Shown in pieces: positions 1 through 13,015 of a stretch of DNA of 64,000 nt. Made by a program: the position numbers and the translations under genes. Within the stretch, counting starts at the first letter, position 1, and every line of letters begins with the position of its first letter. The notes under the pieces were generated by a model. It worked only from the letters and a program-made list of their open reading frames with translations. It made no database searches and was not told the DNA's origin. Location of the stretch: contig CATNEN010000003.1 in assembly GCA_950097015.1 (NCBI GenBank), forward strand, positions 15,356,001 through 15,420,000, read 5' to 3'. Source of the stretch: Macrostomum hystrix (taxonomy: Eukaryota > Platyhelminthes > Macrostomidae).

Positions 1-2352
1 AGTTCACTATCTACCCGATTCATTATCTACCCAATTCATTATCCACCCAATTAATTATCTACCCAGTTCATTATCTACCCAATTAATTATCTACCCAGTT
101 CATTATCTACCCAATTCGTTATCTACCCAATTCGTTATCTACCCAATTCGTTATCTACCCAATTCGTTATCTACCCAATTCGTTGTCTACCTAATTTGTT
201 ATCTACCTGATTCATTATCTACCCAGTTCATTATCTACCCGATTCATTATCTACCCAATTCATTATCTACCCGATTCATTATCTACCCAATTCATTATCT
301 ACCCAATTAATTATCTACCCAGTTCATTATCTACCCAATTAATTATCTACCCGATTCATTATCTACCCGATTCATTATCTACCCAGTTCATTATCTACCC
401 AATTCGTTATCTACCCAATTCGTTATCTACCCAATTCGTTATCTACCCGATTCGTTATCTACCAAATTCGTTGTCTACCTAATTTGTTATCTACCTGATT
501 CATTATCTACCCAGTTCACTATCTACCCAATTCATTATCTACCCAGTTCATTATCTACCCAACTAATTATCTACCCAGTTCATTATCTACCCAATTAATT
601 ATCTACCCAGTTCACTATCTACCCAATTCATTATCTACCCAATTAATTATCTACCCGATTCATTATCTACCCAATTCATTATCTACCCGATTCATTATCT
701 ACCCAATTCATTATCTACCCAATTAATTATCTACCCAGTTCATTATCTACCCAATTAATTATCTACCCGATTCATTATCTACCCGATTCATTATCTACCC
801 AGTTCACTATCTACACAATTCATTATCTACCCAGTTCATTATCTACCCAATAATTATCTACCCAGTTCATTATCTACCCAATTAATTATCTACCCAGTTC
901 ATTATCTACCCAATTAATTATCTACCCAGTTCATTATCTACCCAATTAATTATCTACCCGATTCATTATCTACCCAATTCATTATCTACCCAATTCATTA
1001 TCTACCCAATTAATTATCTACCCAATTCATTATCTACCCGATTCATTATCTACCCAATTCATTATCTACCCAATTCATTATCTACCCAATTCATTATCTA
1101 CCCAATTCATTATCTACCCAATTCATTATCTACCCAGTTCATTATCTACCCGATTCATTATCTACCCGATTCATTATCTACCCGATTCATTATCTACCCA
1201 GTTCACTATCTACCCAATTCATTATCTACCCAGTTCATTATCTACCCGATTCATTATCTACCCGATTCATTATCTACCCGATTCATTATCTACCCGATTC
1301 ATTATCTACCCAGTTCATTATCTACCCGATCCATTATCTACCCAGTTCATTATCTACCCAATTAATTATCTACCCAGTTCATTATCTACCCAGTTCATTA
1401 TCTACCCGATTCATTTCTACCCAATTCGTTATCTATCCAATTCGTTATCTATCCAATTCGTTATCTACCCAATTCGTTATCTATCCAATTCGTTATCTAC
1501 CCAATTAGTTATCTACCCAATTAATTATCTACCCAGTTCATTATCTACCCAATTAATTATCTACCCAGTTCATTATCTACCCAATTAATTATCTACCCAG
1601 TTCATTATCTACCCAATTAATTATCTACCCGATTCATTATCTATCCGATTCATTATCTACCCAATTAGTTATCTATCCAATTCGTTATCTACCCAATTCG
1701 TTATCTATCCAATTCGTTATCTACCCAATTAGTTATCTACCCAATTAATTATCTACCCAGTTCATTATCTACCCAATTAATTATCTACCCAGTTCATTAT
1801 CTACCCAATTAATTATCTACCCAGTTCATTATCTACCCAATTAATTATCTACCCGATTCATTATCTACCCAGTTCATTATCTACCCAGTTCATTATCTAC
1901 CCAGTTCATTATCTACCCAGTGCATTATCTACCCAGTTCATTATCTACCCAGTTCATTATCTACCCAGTGCATTATCTACCCAGTTCATTATCTACCCAG
2001 TTCATTATCTACCCAGTTCATTATCTACCCAGTTCATTATCTACCCAGTTCATTATCTACCCAGTGCATTATCTACCCAGTTCATTATCTACCCAGTTCA
2101 TTATCTACCCAGTTCATTATCTACCCAGTTCATTATCTACCCAGTTCATTATCTACCCAGTTCATTATCTACCCAGTTCATTATCTACCCAGTTCATTAT
2201 CTACCCAATTCATTATCTACCCAGTTCATTATCTACCCAGTTCATTATCTACCCAGTTCATTATCTACCCAGTTCATTATCTACCCAATTCATTATCTAC
2301 CCAGTTCATTATCTACCCAATGAATTATGCACCCAGTTCATTATCTACCCAC
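1..2352. repeat. 16-bp minisatellite array
   Basis: About 145 head-to-tail copies of a 16-bp unit, consensus attatctacccagttc, with variants at the last positions (aattc, aatta, gattc). The array runs off the left edge of the window. The region near 1900-2350 is most homogeneous. An open frame through it encodes only repeated peptide and is not a gene. Confidence 0.97.
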
Positions 2353-3125
2353 TTGTAGTGTATGGCCATTATCTGCATTTTCCATTTCTTTGGAAAAATA
2401 ACCCACCCATTTCTCTGAGTACTAGTTCTCAGGGCTGCAAGCTATTGGCAGGAGAGGCACGCTTGTGTATTTTCAGTTTGCGCTCTCAAAAGTTTATTCC
2501 TTATTCCTATATCCCACTTAGCAAACTAACACCTTTGTCTAATCTCCAGTTACAGTCTAGACATCTACATTTGTTGAATAAAATGCTTGGAAGTTTAAAA
2601 AAAACTGGATCTACCACATAGAAAGGAAATGAGTTTTTTGAAAAGCTCGCAGAATATTTAAAACCCACCTAGAAAATTCTTCCCATTTTGGGATAAACTT
2701 ACTCCCCCCACCTTGAGAGTAGAATTAGTTGACCAGCAAGTTGATTAAAGTCGGAGTGTTGACTCTGGGAAAATATTAATCTAAGCACTCACGATTGCAT
2801 AAGTTGATGAAGAGAGAAATGATGGTCAAGTGGAACTGAAAGTTTTATTTGACTCAAAACTGCCGTTAACTTAAAATGCAAAACAAGTTGTGAGTCTATG
2901 AATGAGTGTTAAGCTGTTTCTAGTAATCTGTTTGCTAACATATTACAAAATCTAACACCTTCTATGCTAAACTCATGGTCCTATAGTTTCGTACAAATGC
3001 TTGTTTAAGTCGACTAAACTATTCTGAATCTATATTATTTTATCAAGATTTGCAGCGATAATACATTATTAAAACTACATTTAGTACAGATGTTATATTA
3101 AACTATTTAAACCTTTTTATCAGCA
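2353..3125. other. AT-rich intergenic stretch, nothing recognised
   Basis: Unique AT-rich sequence between the first minisatellite and a SINE. I see no splice-flanked coding segment, RNA gene or repeat in it. Confidence 0.6.
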
Positions 3126-3128
3126 GAT

Positions 3129-3440
3129 ATTGTAGCCTAGTGATTAGAGCGTCAGACTCACGACTTGAAGGTCGGGGGTTCGATTCCAGACCCCACTGGA
3201 ACCATTCGTGTCCTTCAGCAAGACACTTAACTCTGCATTGCTACAGTTCACCCAGCTGTTTAATTGGGTTCCAGCATTAGCTGGGGGAATTGAGGGTGGG
3301 TGTGGCGTCCCCCCAGTCCATGGACTGAACAGTCGTACGCAGTCTTCAGATGCGCCGCGCAATAGCTGCGTCTGTGCTGTCTGCTGCACATCTGGCCTAC
3401 TCGTTGCAGATGTAATCAATTACTATTTTTATTTACAGTA
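3129..3440 (+). mobile_element. tRNA-derived SINE (family B)
   Basis: The head looks like a tRNA: an A-box-like tagcctagtgattagagcg near 3133 and a B-box-like gggttcgattcc near 3175. The body contains a ccttcagcaagacacttaac-type segment seen in many animal SINE bodies, followed by a GC-rich stretch and an AT-rich tail near 3415-3435. The tRNA-like part does not close into a convincing cloverleaf acceptor stem, so it is called a SINE and not a tRNA gene. No clear target duplication was seen. A degraded relative lies near 26040-26130. Confidence 0.75.
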
Positions 3441-3480
3441 GAAGTATCAACTGGGGCCGTCAATTAACTGTTCTGCTACC

Positions 3481-4281
3481 GAACGGAGCAACGCAAGCAC
3501 ACGAAACTCAAGAACACGGACCAACTTTTTGATGCGCAACTTTTAAAACAAGAATCAAGCCGCCAGCCATTCAGACCGTCGAGATATTCAATGTTTCTGG
3601 CCGAAGGTCAGATTTTTTCCAAAAGCGCTAGTGTATTTCATGCACCCCTATGCACGAATTAGCACTGCGCCTCACTGCGGCCTTGACAGGCCTTCAAAAT
3701 TTATCAGCATGTCACCCCAATGTGCCTGCATCAACTCCGTCTTTGGTGGTCACCTACCTTTATCTAGACGGAGCTTCTGGACCTTCAACAAGTAATAGTT
3801 GACTCCATTGCCAGCTGGAGTCACCCTGCTGACGGTGCTGACGGCGTCGGGGTGGTGACTGGTTGACCGACTAGGCGAGGGTCCTGTCGTTGCGCTTGGC
3901 TCCATATTGATGCTTGATCAGCGAAATAGGAGAAATTTTCATCAGGGTGTCCATATTTTAGCTAGTGTCACTTGTTGAAGGTCCAGGAGCTCCGTCTAGA
4001 TAAAGGTGCGTGACCACCGAAGACGGAGATGATGCAGGCACATTCGGGTGACATGCTGACAAGGTTTGAATGCCTGGCAAGGCGGCACTGAGGCGCAGTG
4101 CTAATTCCTGTGTAGGGGTGTATGAATACACTATTTCTTAATGGAAAAATCGGACCTTCGACCAGAACCATTGAATATCCCGATGGTCTGAAGAGCTGGC
4201 GACTTGATTATTGTTTCAGAAGATGCGCAACAAAAGTTTGGTCCGTGTTCTTGAGTTTCGTGTGCTTGCGTTGCTCCGTTA
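3481..4281. repeat. Long imperfect inverted repeat (possible foldback element or hairpin-RNA locus)
   Basis: The arm at about 3481-3794 is matched in reverse complement by 3968-4281, roughly 85% by eye, around a spacer of about 173 bp. Outer ends are aacggagcaacgcaagcac on the left and its complement ending ttgcgttgctccgtt on the right. A transcript would fold into a hairpin of more than 300 bp. Neither arm keeps a shared open frame and no target duplication is obvious. It could be a foldback or MITE-like element, an inverted duplication, or a source of endogenous siRNA. Confidence 0.85.
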
Positions 4282-4775
4282 GTATAAAAACGGGTGGCAA
4301 AATGGTTTGGTAATCCTACTGGTAATTATTATGATTATCAGTTGCAAAACTGCCGTTATTAACAGGTCAGTTACCTCGAAATCAACAAAGCTTAGATTTG
4401 AACTATTACACTTCTTTTTCTCAAGTGACCTATTTTTGGACTACTGAAATAGCAGTCCAGAAAATCCTTCTTGACTAAAAAAGATGGAAAATCAAAAGAA
4501 AAGTAGAAAGTTAAAAAATATTATTTGATGCAATTTTCATGTCGCACCTGTCAACTCGTGGGGTTGCCGTATTCGAAACACACTCTTGGGATTAAAATCC
4601 CATAGCATATGTTCCGTTTGAAAGTATTTTTCTTGCACAGAGAGAACAAGAGGAAAATTAAAAAGTGCACAGGATGTATGCTAAGCAGCTGAAAGTTTTA
4701 ACTGGCAAATTGGATTCATTGATAAAATTTGTACACTTTGCGTAGTTTAAATCTAATTTGATTTCATATATATGG
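4282..4775. other. AT-rich stretch, nothing recognised
   Basis: Unique sequence between the inverted repeat and the next array. No coding, RNA or repeat signal was seen. Confidence 0.55.
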
Positions 4776-6075
4776 CAGACAGGTGTTAGAGACTGGTAAA
4801 TTTGACAAGATAGAGACAGGTAGATAAGATGACATAGGGACAGGTAGGTTATATATTTAGAGACAGGTAGATTAGATAGATAGATAGAGAAGGTAGATTA
4901 AATAGATAGAGACAGGAGATTAGAGAGATAGAGACAAGTAGATTAGATAGATAAAGACAGGTAGATTAGATAGATTGAGACAGGTAGATAAAATAAGATA
5001 GGGACAAGTAGGTTAGATAGATAGAGACATGTAGATTAGATAGATGGAGACAGGTAGATTAGATAGATAGAGACAGGTAGATTAGATAGATTGAGACAGG
5101 TAGATAAGATAAGATAGGGACAAGTAGGTTAGATAGATAGAGACATGTAGATTAGATAGATGGAGACAGGTAGATTAGATAGATAGAGACAGGTAGATTA
5201 AATAGATAAAGTCAGGTAGATTAGATAGATAAAGACAGGTAGATTAGATAGATAAAGACAGGTAGATTAGATAGATAAAGACATGTAGATTAGATAGATA
5301 GAGACAGGTAGATTAGATAGATAGAGACAGGTAGATTAGATAGATAAAGACAGATAGATTAGATAGATAAAGACAGGTAGATTAGATAGATAAAGAAAGG
5401 TAGATTAGATAGATAAAGACAGGTAGATTAGATAGATAGAGACAGGTAGATTAAATAGTTAAAGACAGGTAGATTAAATAGATAAAGACAGGTAGATTAA
5501 ATAGATAAAGACAGGTAGATTAGATAGATAAAGACAGGTAGACTAAATAGATAAAGACAGGTAGATTAAATACATAAAGACAGGTAGATTAAATAGATAA
5601 AGACAGGTAGATTGAATACATAAAGACAGGTAGATTAGATAGATAAAGACAGGTAGATTAGATAGATAAAGACAGGTAGATTAAATGGATAATGACAGGT
5701 AGATTAAATAGATAAAGACAGGTAGATTAGATCGATAAAGACAGATAGATTAGATAGATAAAGACAGGTAGATTAGATAGATAAAGACAGGTAGATTAAA
5801 TGGATAAAGACAGGTAGATTAGATAGATAAAGACAGGTAGATTAGAGAGATAAAGACAGGTAGATTAGATAGATAAAGATAGGTTGATTAAATAGATAAG
5901 ACAGGTAGATTAGATAGATAAAGACAGGTAGATTAGATAGATAAAGACAGGTAGATTAAATGGATAAAGACAGGTAGATTAAATAGATAAAGACAGGTAG
6001 ATTAAATGGATAAAGACAGGTAGATTAAATAGATAAAGACAGGTAGATTAAATGGATAAAGACAGGTAGATTAGA
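4776..6075. repeat. 23-bp purine-rich minisatellite array
   Basis: About 55 copies of a unit of about 23 bp with core gacaggtagattagatagat, strongly purine-rich on the + strand. Copies at 4776-5200 are more diverged than later ones. The reverse complement contains the core ATCTACC shared with three other arrays in the window. Confidence 0.95.
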
Positions 6076-6744
6076 CAACAACAGAATTCTGAGCTCTGAA
6101 TGATCCTGAATAGGTTAGTTCAGTATTCAAAATTTGCACTATTTTTCACTAGCCATATATTGGCACATCAATTTCGGTGTGTGATGTGACCGGAGTCCAG
6201 TGAATTCCATGGTGAGGCTCGAGTGTCACCTCTCGGTACTAGTACAGGCCAAAGTCCACATAGGCTATAAACTGTGGCCTATGTAACATCTATTTAATCG
6301 ACCCAAAAGCTAAACCGCGTATTATTTTCGAGTGGCTAGGCCAAATGCCACTTCATCTAAATCTCTAGCTTGTGCCATAAACCCTATCTTAGTTTCTGTA
6401 CATATACGATATTTAGGTAATGTTATTTGTACATTAATTAATATGTTAGTTAAATGATTAAACTAAGGATCACTCAAATTTTTTAATCTAATCGAAAAGT
6501 AACGAAGGTTAAAAGTAGCGGAAGTTAGTTTTGAAGCAATTAGGAAGACATCTAATATTTATAAAAAATGAAATTAAAAATGACGTTCATTGTTTTAGAC
6601 TAAAGTGAGAAAGTAACGATAGCTTTTTTGTATATGCAAAAGTAACGGAACCTATTTTTAGCTACCCTGCAAAAGAAACGGTCGCTTATTTTCTTGTTAC
6701 CCAGTAAAACTTGCGCAATAATAGATCATATAAATAATTGCAGG
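6076..6744. other. Intergenic stretch with degenerate aagtaacg repeats
   Basis: From about 6490 a motif like aaagtaacggaa recurs at irregular spacing and resumes after the SINE at 7140-7210, so the SINE seems to have landed in an older degenerate repeat. No gene was recognised. Confidence 0.5.
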
Positions 6745-7107
6745 AGGGCTGCGGGCAATGACTCATCATTTGGTGACACTAGACCCGCAGCCAGCGAGGA
6801 GGCAATTCTGCCCATTTCGCTGACTCCTGAGCACACACGCACACAGATACTGTACGCAGGCACACGCTCACACAGGTGTGTACATCTGCCCTGACTTTCT
6901 CATCGTCAGGCAGTGTACATTTCACTGTGCCTTGGAGGTTGGCCCTCAAGGGCGTAAATTGCACGACAAGCCACCAAGCCTTCTCTCCGCGGCTGCGCCT
7001 CAAATGAATGTGGCCTCGCCGCGGAATCGAGCTTTGGGACATTGGTGCTAGAGGCAAATGCATTAATTGCGTTAATCTCTCTCTCTCGCTCTGGCACTCC
7101 CCCCCTT
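6745..7107 (-). mobile_element. tRNA-derived SINE (family A), nearly full length
   Basis: Read on the - strand, the element starts near 7107 with a tRNA-like head. It continues through a conserved middle (gacaagccaccaagccttct and tcatcgtcaggcagtgtac on the + strand) to a conserved 3' part (tgacactagacccgcagcc). The same order occurs in the copy at 28902-29253. Flanks aaaacttgcg (about 6707) and aaaactagcg (about 7115) may be a diverged target duplication. The head carries substitutions, so the copy looks old. Confidence 0.85.
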
Positions 7108-7690
7108 CTTAAAACTAGCGTAGGGTTGAGTCTAGATACCCAACAAAGTTAACGGAAGCTTCTATCTAGCTACCCAGCAGAAGTAACGAATTGTTTGTTT
7201 AGAGCTAATTAACGAGCTATCTAGATAAGGGAAACTAACTATGGGGGATGCACAGATTAGATTGATAGCCTAAAAGATACCCAACGACTTTCGCAATCTC
7301 AATTCTGGCCTTACCAAATTGTTTTTTTCAATCACTTGCTAATAATGCTTGACGTCAATCTTCTTTGGGCGATAACGATTGCGTGCGTGACCTCTAAATA
7401 TTCATTTATTTTCTTCATCATAACCGCTGCCTGCCCACTAGATTGGAAGTCTGTTAAACCAATAAATTCGTTATCAAAGTCATGGCTACTGCGACTAGGA
7501 TGATAATAACTGATTAGCGCAGAGCAAAAGACAATTAATTATATTAACGCTACTTTGGCTAAAGAAAGTGAATCGTTTTAACAATTATTCAGTGTCAGAT
7601 TGAAATCAGATTTTATTCTCAACCTGCCTCAATTGTTATCTTTTCTTTTCGGCCTGCCTTCCACACAATCTACCTCTATTCACTGTCGAC
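7108..7690. other. Intergenic stretch, no gene recognised
   Basis: Mixed sequence with a few aagtaacg-type motifs at its start. Nothing else was recognised. Confidence 0.5.
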
Positions 7691-8555
7691 CTACCTCTTG
7701 ATCTATCTCGCTATCTGCCTTTATCTATCTACCTCTCTCTCTTTATCAACCTCTCTCTATCTACCTCTCTCTATCTACCTCTCTCTCTCTTTTTCTATCT
7801 CTCTCGCGGTATCTACCTCTCTCTCTATCTACCTCTCTCTCTATCTACCTCTCTCTCTTTATCAACCTCTCTCTATCTACCTCTCTCTCTCTTTTTCTAT
7901 CTCTCTCGCGGTATCTACCTCTCTCTCTATCTGCCTCTCTCTTTATCTACCTATCTCTCTTTATCTACCTCTCTCTCTATCTGCCTCTCTCTTTATCTAC
8001 CTCTCTCTATCTACCTCTCTCTCTCTTTTTCTATCTCTCTCTATCTACCTCTCTCTCTCTTTATCTACCTCTCTCTATCTACCTCTCTCTCTCTCTTTTT
8101 CTATCTCTCTCTTTATCTACCTCTCTCTTTATCTATCTCTCTCTCTTTATCTACCTCTCTCACTATCCACCTCTCTCTCACTATCTACCGCTCTCTCTTT
8201 ATCTACCTCTCTCTCTTTATCTACCTCTCTCTCACTATCTACCTCTCTCTCTTTATCTACCTCTCTCTCTTTATCTACCTCTCTCTCTTTATCTACCTCT
8301 CTCTCTTTATCAACCTCTCTCTTTATCTACCTATCTCTCACTATCTACCTCTCTCTCTTTATCTACTATCTCTCTCACTATCTACCCCTCTTTATCTACC
8401 TCTCTCTCACTATCTACCTCTCTCTCTTTATCTACCTCTCTCTCTTTATCTACCTCTCTCTCTTTATCTACCTCTCTCTATCCACTTCTCTCTCACTATC
8501 TACCTCTCTCTCTTTATCTACCTCTCTCTATCAATCCCTCTCTCTCTATCTAACT
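7691..8555. repeat. Irregular ctctctatctac array
   Basis: Degenerate pyrimidine-rich repeats of the type ctatctacctctctct with unit lengths of about 14-22 bp, grading directly into the regular 12-bp array that follows. It looks like the older or founding part of the same array. Confidence 0.9.
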
Positions 8556-10552
8556 CTTTATCTACCTCTTTATCTACCTCTTTATCTACCTCTTTATCTA
8601 CCTCTTTATCTACCTCTTTATCTACCTCTTTATCTACCTCTTTATCTACCTCTTTATCTACCTCTTTATCTACCTCTTTATCTGCCTATCTATCTACCTC
8701 TTTATCTACCTCTTTATCTACCTCTTTATCTACCTCTTTATCTACCTCTTTATCTACCTCTTTATCTACCTCTTTATCTACCTCTTTATCTACCTCTTTA
8801 TCTACCTCTTTATCTACCTCTTTATCTACCTCTTTATCTACCTCTTTATCTACCTCTTTATCTACCTCTTTATCTGCCTATTTATCTACCTCTTTATCTA
8901 CCTCTTTATCTACCTCTTTATCTACCTCTTTATCTACCTCTTTATCTACCTCTTTATCTACCTCTTTATCTACCTCTTTATCTACCTCTTTATCTACCTC
9001 TTTATCTGCCTATTTATCTACCTCTTTATCTACCTCTTTATCTACCTCTTTATCTACCTCTTTATCTGCCTATTTATCTACCTCTTTATCTGCCTATTTA
9101 TCTACCTCTTTATCTACCTCTTTATCTACCTCTTTATCTACCTCTTTATCTACCTCTTTATCTACCTCTTTATCTGCCTATTTATCTACCTCTTTATCTA
9201 CCTCTTTATCTACCTCTTTATCTACCTCTTTATCTGCCTATTTATCTACCTCTTTATCTACCTCTTTATCTACCTCTTTATCTACCTCTTTATCTACCTC
9301 TTTATCTACCTCTTTATCTACCTCTTTATCTACCTCTTTATCTACCTCTTTATCTACCTCTTTATCTGCCTATTTATCTACCTCTTTATCTACCTCTTTA
9401 TCTACCTCTTTATCTACCTCTTTATCTACCTCTTTATCTACCTCTTTATCTACCTCTTTATCTACCTCTTTATCTTCCTCTTTATCTACCTCTTTATCTA
9501 CCTCTTTATCTACCTCTTTATCTACCTCTTTATCTACCTCTTTATCTTCCTCTTTATCTACCTCTTTATCTACCTCTTTATCTACCTCTTTATCTACCTC
9601 TTTATCTACCTCTTTATCTACCTCTTTATCTACCTCTTTATCTACCTCTTTATCTACCTCTTTATCTACCTCTTTATCTACCTCTTTATCTACCTCTTTA
9701 TCTACCTCTTTATCTGCCTCTTTATCTACCTCTTTATCTGCCTCTTTATCTACCTCTTTATCTACCTCTTTATCTACCTCTTTATCTGCCTCTTTATCTA
9801 CCTCTTTATCTACCTCTTTATCTGCCTATTTATCTACCTCTTTATCTACCTCTTTATCTACCTCTTTATCTACCTCTTTATCTACCTCTTTATCTACCTC
9901 TTTATCTACCTCTTTATCTACCTCTTTATCTACCTCTTTATCTACCTCTTTATCTACCTCTTTATCTACCTCTTTATCTACCTCTTTATCTACCTCTTTA
10001 TCTACCTCTTTATCTACCTCTTTATCTACCTCTTTATCTACCTCTTTATCTACCTCTTTATCTACCTCTTTATCTACCTCTTTATCTGCCTATTTATCTA
10101 CCTCTTTATCTGCCTATTTATCTACCTCTTTATCTACCTCTTTATCTACCTCTTTATCTACCTCTTTATCTACCTCTTTATCTACCTCTTTATCTACCTC
10201 TTTATCTACCTCTTTATCTACCTCTTTATCTACCTCTTTATCTACCTCTTTATCTACCTCTTTATCTACCTCTTTATCTACCTCTTTATCTACCTCTTTA
10301 TCTACCTCTTTATCTACCTCTTTATCTGCCTCTTTATCTACCTCTTTATCTGCCTCTTTATCTACCTCTTTATCTACCTCTTTATCTACCTCTTTATCTG
10401 CCTCTTTATCTACCTCTTTATCTACCTCTTTATCTGCCTATTTATCTACCTCTTTATCTACCTCTTTATCTACCTCTTTATCTACCTCTTTATCTACCTC
10501 TTTATCTACCTCTTTATCTACCTCTTTATCTACCTCTTTATCTGCCTATTTA
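8556..10552. repeat. 12-bp minisatellite array
   Basis: About 166 near-perfect copies of tctacctcttta, with scattered tctgcctattta and tctgcctcttta variants. Because 12 is a multiple of three, one frame stays open for 969 codons (Leu-Tyr-Leu-Pro repeats). This is a consequence of the repeat and not a gene. Confidence 0.97.
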
Positions 10553-11440
10553 TCTACAACTCTATCAACCTCAACTCCGTGGTAGTCTCTCTGTCCCCAA
10601 ATCCTGAAACTAAATCCCTGACATTTCCTTTGGATTTTCTACTAGCTCTCAATAAGGTGCAGTTGAGCGCACTATTTCACGCCATCATTGGCTAGTCAAG
10701 TATATTGTCGTCCAATATTTCAAAGCTCTCTTCGCCTCTACAGTTGAATGGTAATATTCATCAAGTGAGAGATTAGCAGTGGCGGTGAAATAATTAATTG
10801 CTCAATCGGTTGAGAACTGGCCGGTCAAATTAAGTTGCCCCGTTTTTTTCTAGCCTGCCTCCCCAGCAAAGCCACTACTCCCTAGCCCGACGACAAAAAG
10901 AATTCTAGTGACAATTTTTTTCCTTAAGATTCGACTCGAAGGCGGCCTTCTCAAGCGAAGCTGGACTTCCTCTGGTTCTGGCCGACACACCAACCCCCAG
11001 CCCAGCCTCCGATATCCTCATCAACTGGAGTCGGAAGCTCAGAAGAAGAAGAAGTCTTGAGTATATGGAACGCGACAAATCACTCAGCCAGCCAGTCCAG
11101 CCTCATTTTTCCAGGGTCAATTAATTTCTTCATTCTCCTTGGCCACTGCAGGAGAAGCAGACTACACACACACACACTCTCTCTCTAACGCCCGTGCACC
11201 CTTAAGCATTCCTGTCGTCTCTACTCATACCTACTCACACTCTTCTCTCTTCATCTGTTAGATTTTTTTGCCAACACGTCTGAAATTATATTTGACAGAA
11301 AGAAAATGACAAAATTAATTTTGAGGGTATGTAAATAATTTTTTTGCACAGAATATTAATCGCAGAATCACCTAGTGACAGGATTATGGGTTATTAGAAT
11401 CATTAAAAGACCCTCCCAAAGTCTTTACTGGAAGCCGATG
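10553..11440. other. Intergenic stretch, no gene recognised
   Basis: Unique sequence with a short (ca)n/(ct)n run near 11163-11188. No coding exon with splice signals was recognised on either strand. Confidence 0.5.
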
Positions 11441-11444
11441 CCAC

Positions 11445-12116
11445 TTAAGTCACGTGACGGATTCGTTCTCTTGCAGGTTAGAAATGTACAGCCACTGTTT
11501 CCTATCCCACCAGTCATGTGACTAATTCATTCTCTAGGGCATAAATGTACAGCCACTGTTTCCTATCTCACTGGTCACGTGACTGATTCATTCTCTCCCA
11601 GGTAAGAAATTTACAGCCACTGTTTCTCATCTCACAGGTCACGTGACTGATTCATTCTCTCCCAGGTAAGAAATGTACAGCGGATGTTTCTTATCCCCGG
11701 TCACGTGACTGATTCATTCTCTTCATTCTTTTCTAGGTTAGAAATGTTCAGCGGGGTGTTTTTTTATCACCCGAGTCACGTGACTGGTTCGTTCATTCTA
11801 TGTTAGAAATATACAGCGGCTGTTTTTTATCACCCGAGTCACGTGACTGGTTCGTTCATTCTATGTTAGAAATGTACAGCGGCTGTTTTTTATCACCCGA
11901 GTCACGTGACTGGTTCGTTTTTAGAGACGTACATTGGATATTTTCTTATCACCTAGCTGGCCAGTCATGTGATTCATGTAAATTGACAGTGCCTTTTTCT
12001 TTATTAATCAGTCACGTGACCTCACTATTTTTAACGAGCAGATTTCCTGCCTAAAAGTGGACTATACCCTGAAGTCCATTTATAACCGGCGTCTACTTCC
12101 TTACAGTCACGTGACA
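11445..12116. repeat. About 62-bp degenerate tandem array carrying GTCACGTGAC palindromes
   Basis: About ten units of 58-75 bp, each with a segment like gaaatgtacagccactgttt and one copy of the palindrome gtcacgtgac or a one-base variant. Copies start near 11451, 11513, 11575, 11638, 11701, 11776, 11838, 11900, 11963, 12011 and 12105. The units drift in length and sequence while the palindrome is mostly kept. CACGTG is the E-box core bound by many bHLH factors, and GTCACGTGAC is the form known for TFEB/MITF-type factors. A regulatory role is inference only. Confidence 0.8.
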
Positions 12117-13015
12117 AGGAAGCTCCAAATCAATCAAGCCCAGTGAAACCTAGCTGCAGTGTTAAGTAAAATCTTCATTGGGAGGGGGTATATTTCTGGC
12201 AAGCAAGCAGACAGCTATAGGCCATTATCTACTCTGGGCTGCTGTCAATCTTAGCGTGATTCGAGCGAGAAAAAATAGTAAGTGATACACAGTATTATAA
12301 TTATATATATATATGTATTTTTAGACCCGGGGCTTACTAATTTCCATCTCTCTACTGCAGTACACCGCCAGAACCCTACATTTTTTAGTCCACGAATTGC
12401 TCAATACAGAAAGCCTATCTATCTATAGTAGACCAAGTCTCTATACAAAAAGCTGCCTTGTAGCTATACTGTATTGGCTAACTGGGCGTGAAATTGATTT
12501 AGAAAGTAGGAGCGATTTCTGAGCAGCCTACGGCCAAACTCAACTCACACAGATTTTGTGTCTCTCTCTCTGTGTGTTGTGTGCCTGTCTGTAAGTTACA
12601 AAACAATTTTTTATGAAGGGGGTATACAACGCATTAGTTATCGCCGCTAGCTGCAGTTAGTAGATGAAGACAAGTTAAGCAAGGATATTGTCCGTTATAA
12701 AAGAGGATTTTCTAGGAACAGCCTATAAAAATGTTTTTTATATACACAAGAACATGATCGCGTCTATTCTATACAACAGATTCATCAACCGAGATTGAAC
12801 AAGTATGGACAAACTTGAATAAATTTGTTATTCAGAATCCGGAGACACTGATGTCCTTGGACTCTGAATATGTTCAGACTGATGATAAATGGGCTTCTGA
12901 GAGACTAGACTAAGCTAGACACTTACTTATAATTTTGATTTCATAAGTTAACACAATTGTAATCCTATTCTAGGGTGCCTAGGGTAGACATTTAGATTAG
13001 TTTGGCTGTGACAAT
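12117..13015. other. Intergenic stretch, no gene recognised
   Basis: AT-rich unique sequence with a short (at)n run near 12300. Nothing else was recognised. Confidence 0.5.

Noticed and set aside
1-2352. CRISPR array
   Set aside because: Units are directly adjacent with no unique spacers and the genome is eukaryotic.
1920-2621. 233-codon open frame
   Set aside because: Two thirds is translated 16-bp minisatellite and the remainder is random AT-rich sequence.
3129-3200. A tRNA gene
   Set aside because: A- and B-box-like motifs are present but acceptor and anticodon stems do not pair convincingly, and a SINE body follows.
7698-10607. 969-codon open frame on the + strand
   Set aside because: It is a 12-bp array translated as Leu-Tyr-Leu-Pro repeats. 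No unique domain, no start context, and it merely reflects a unit divisible by three.
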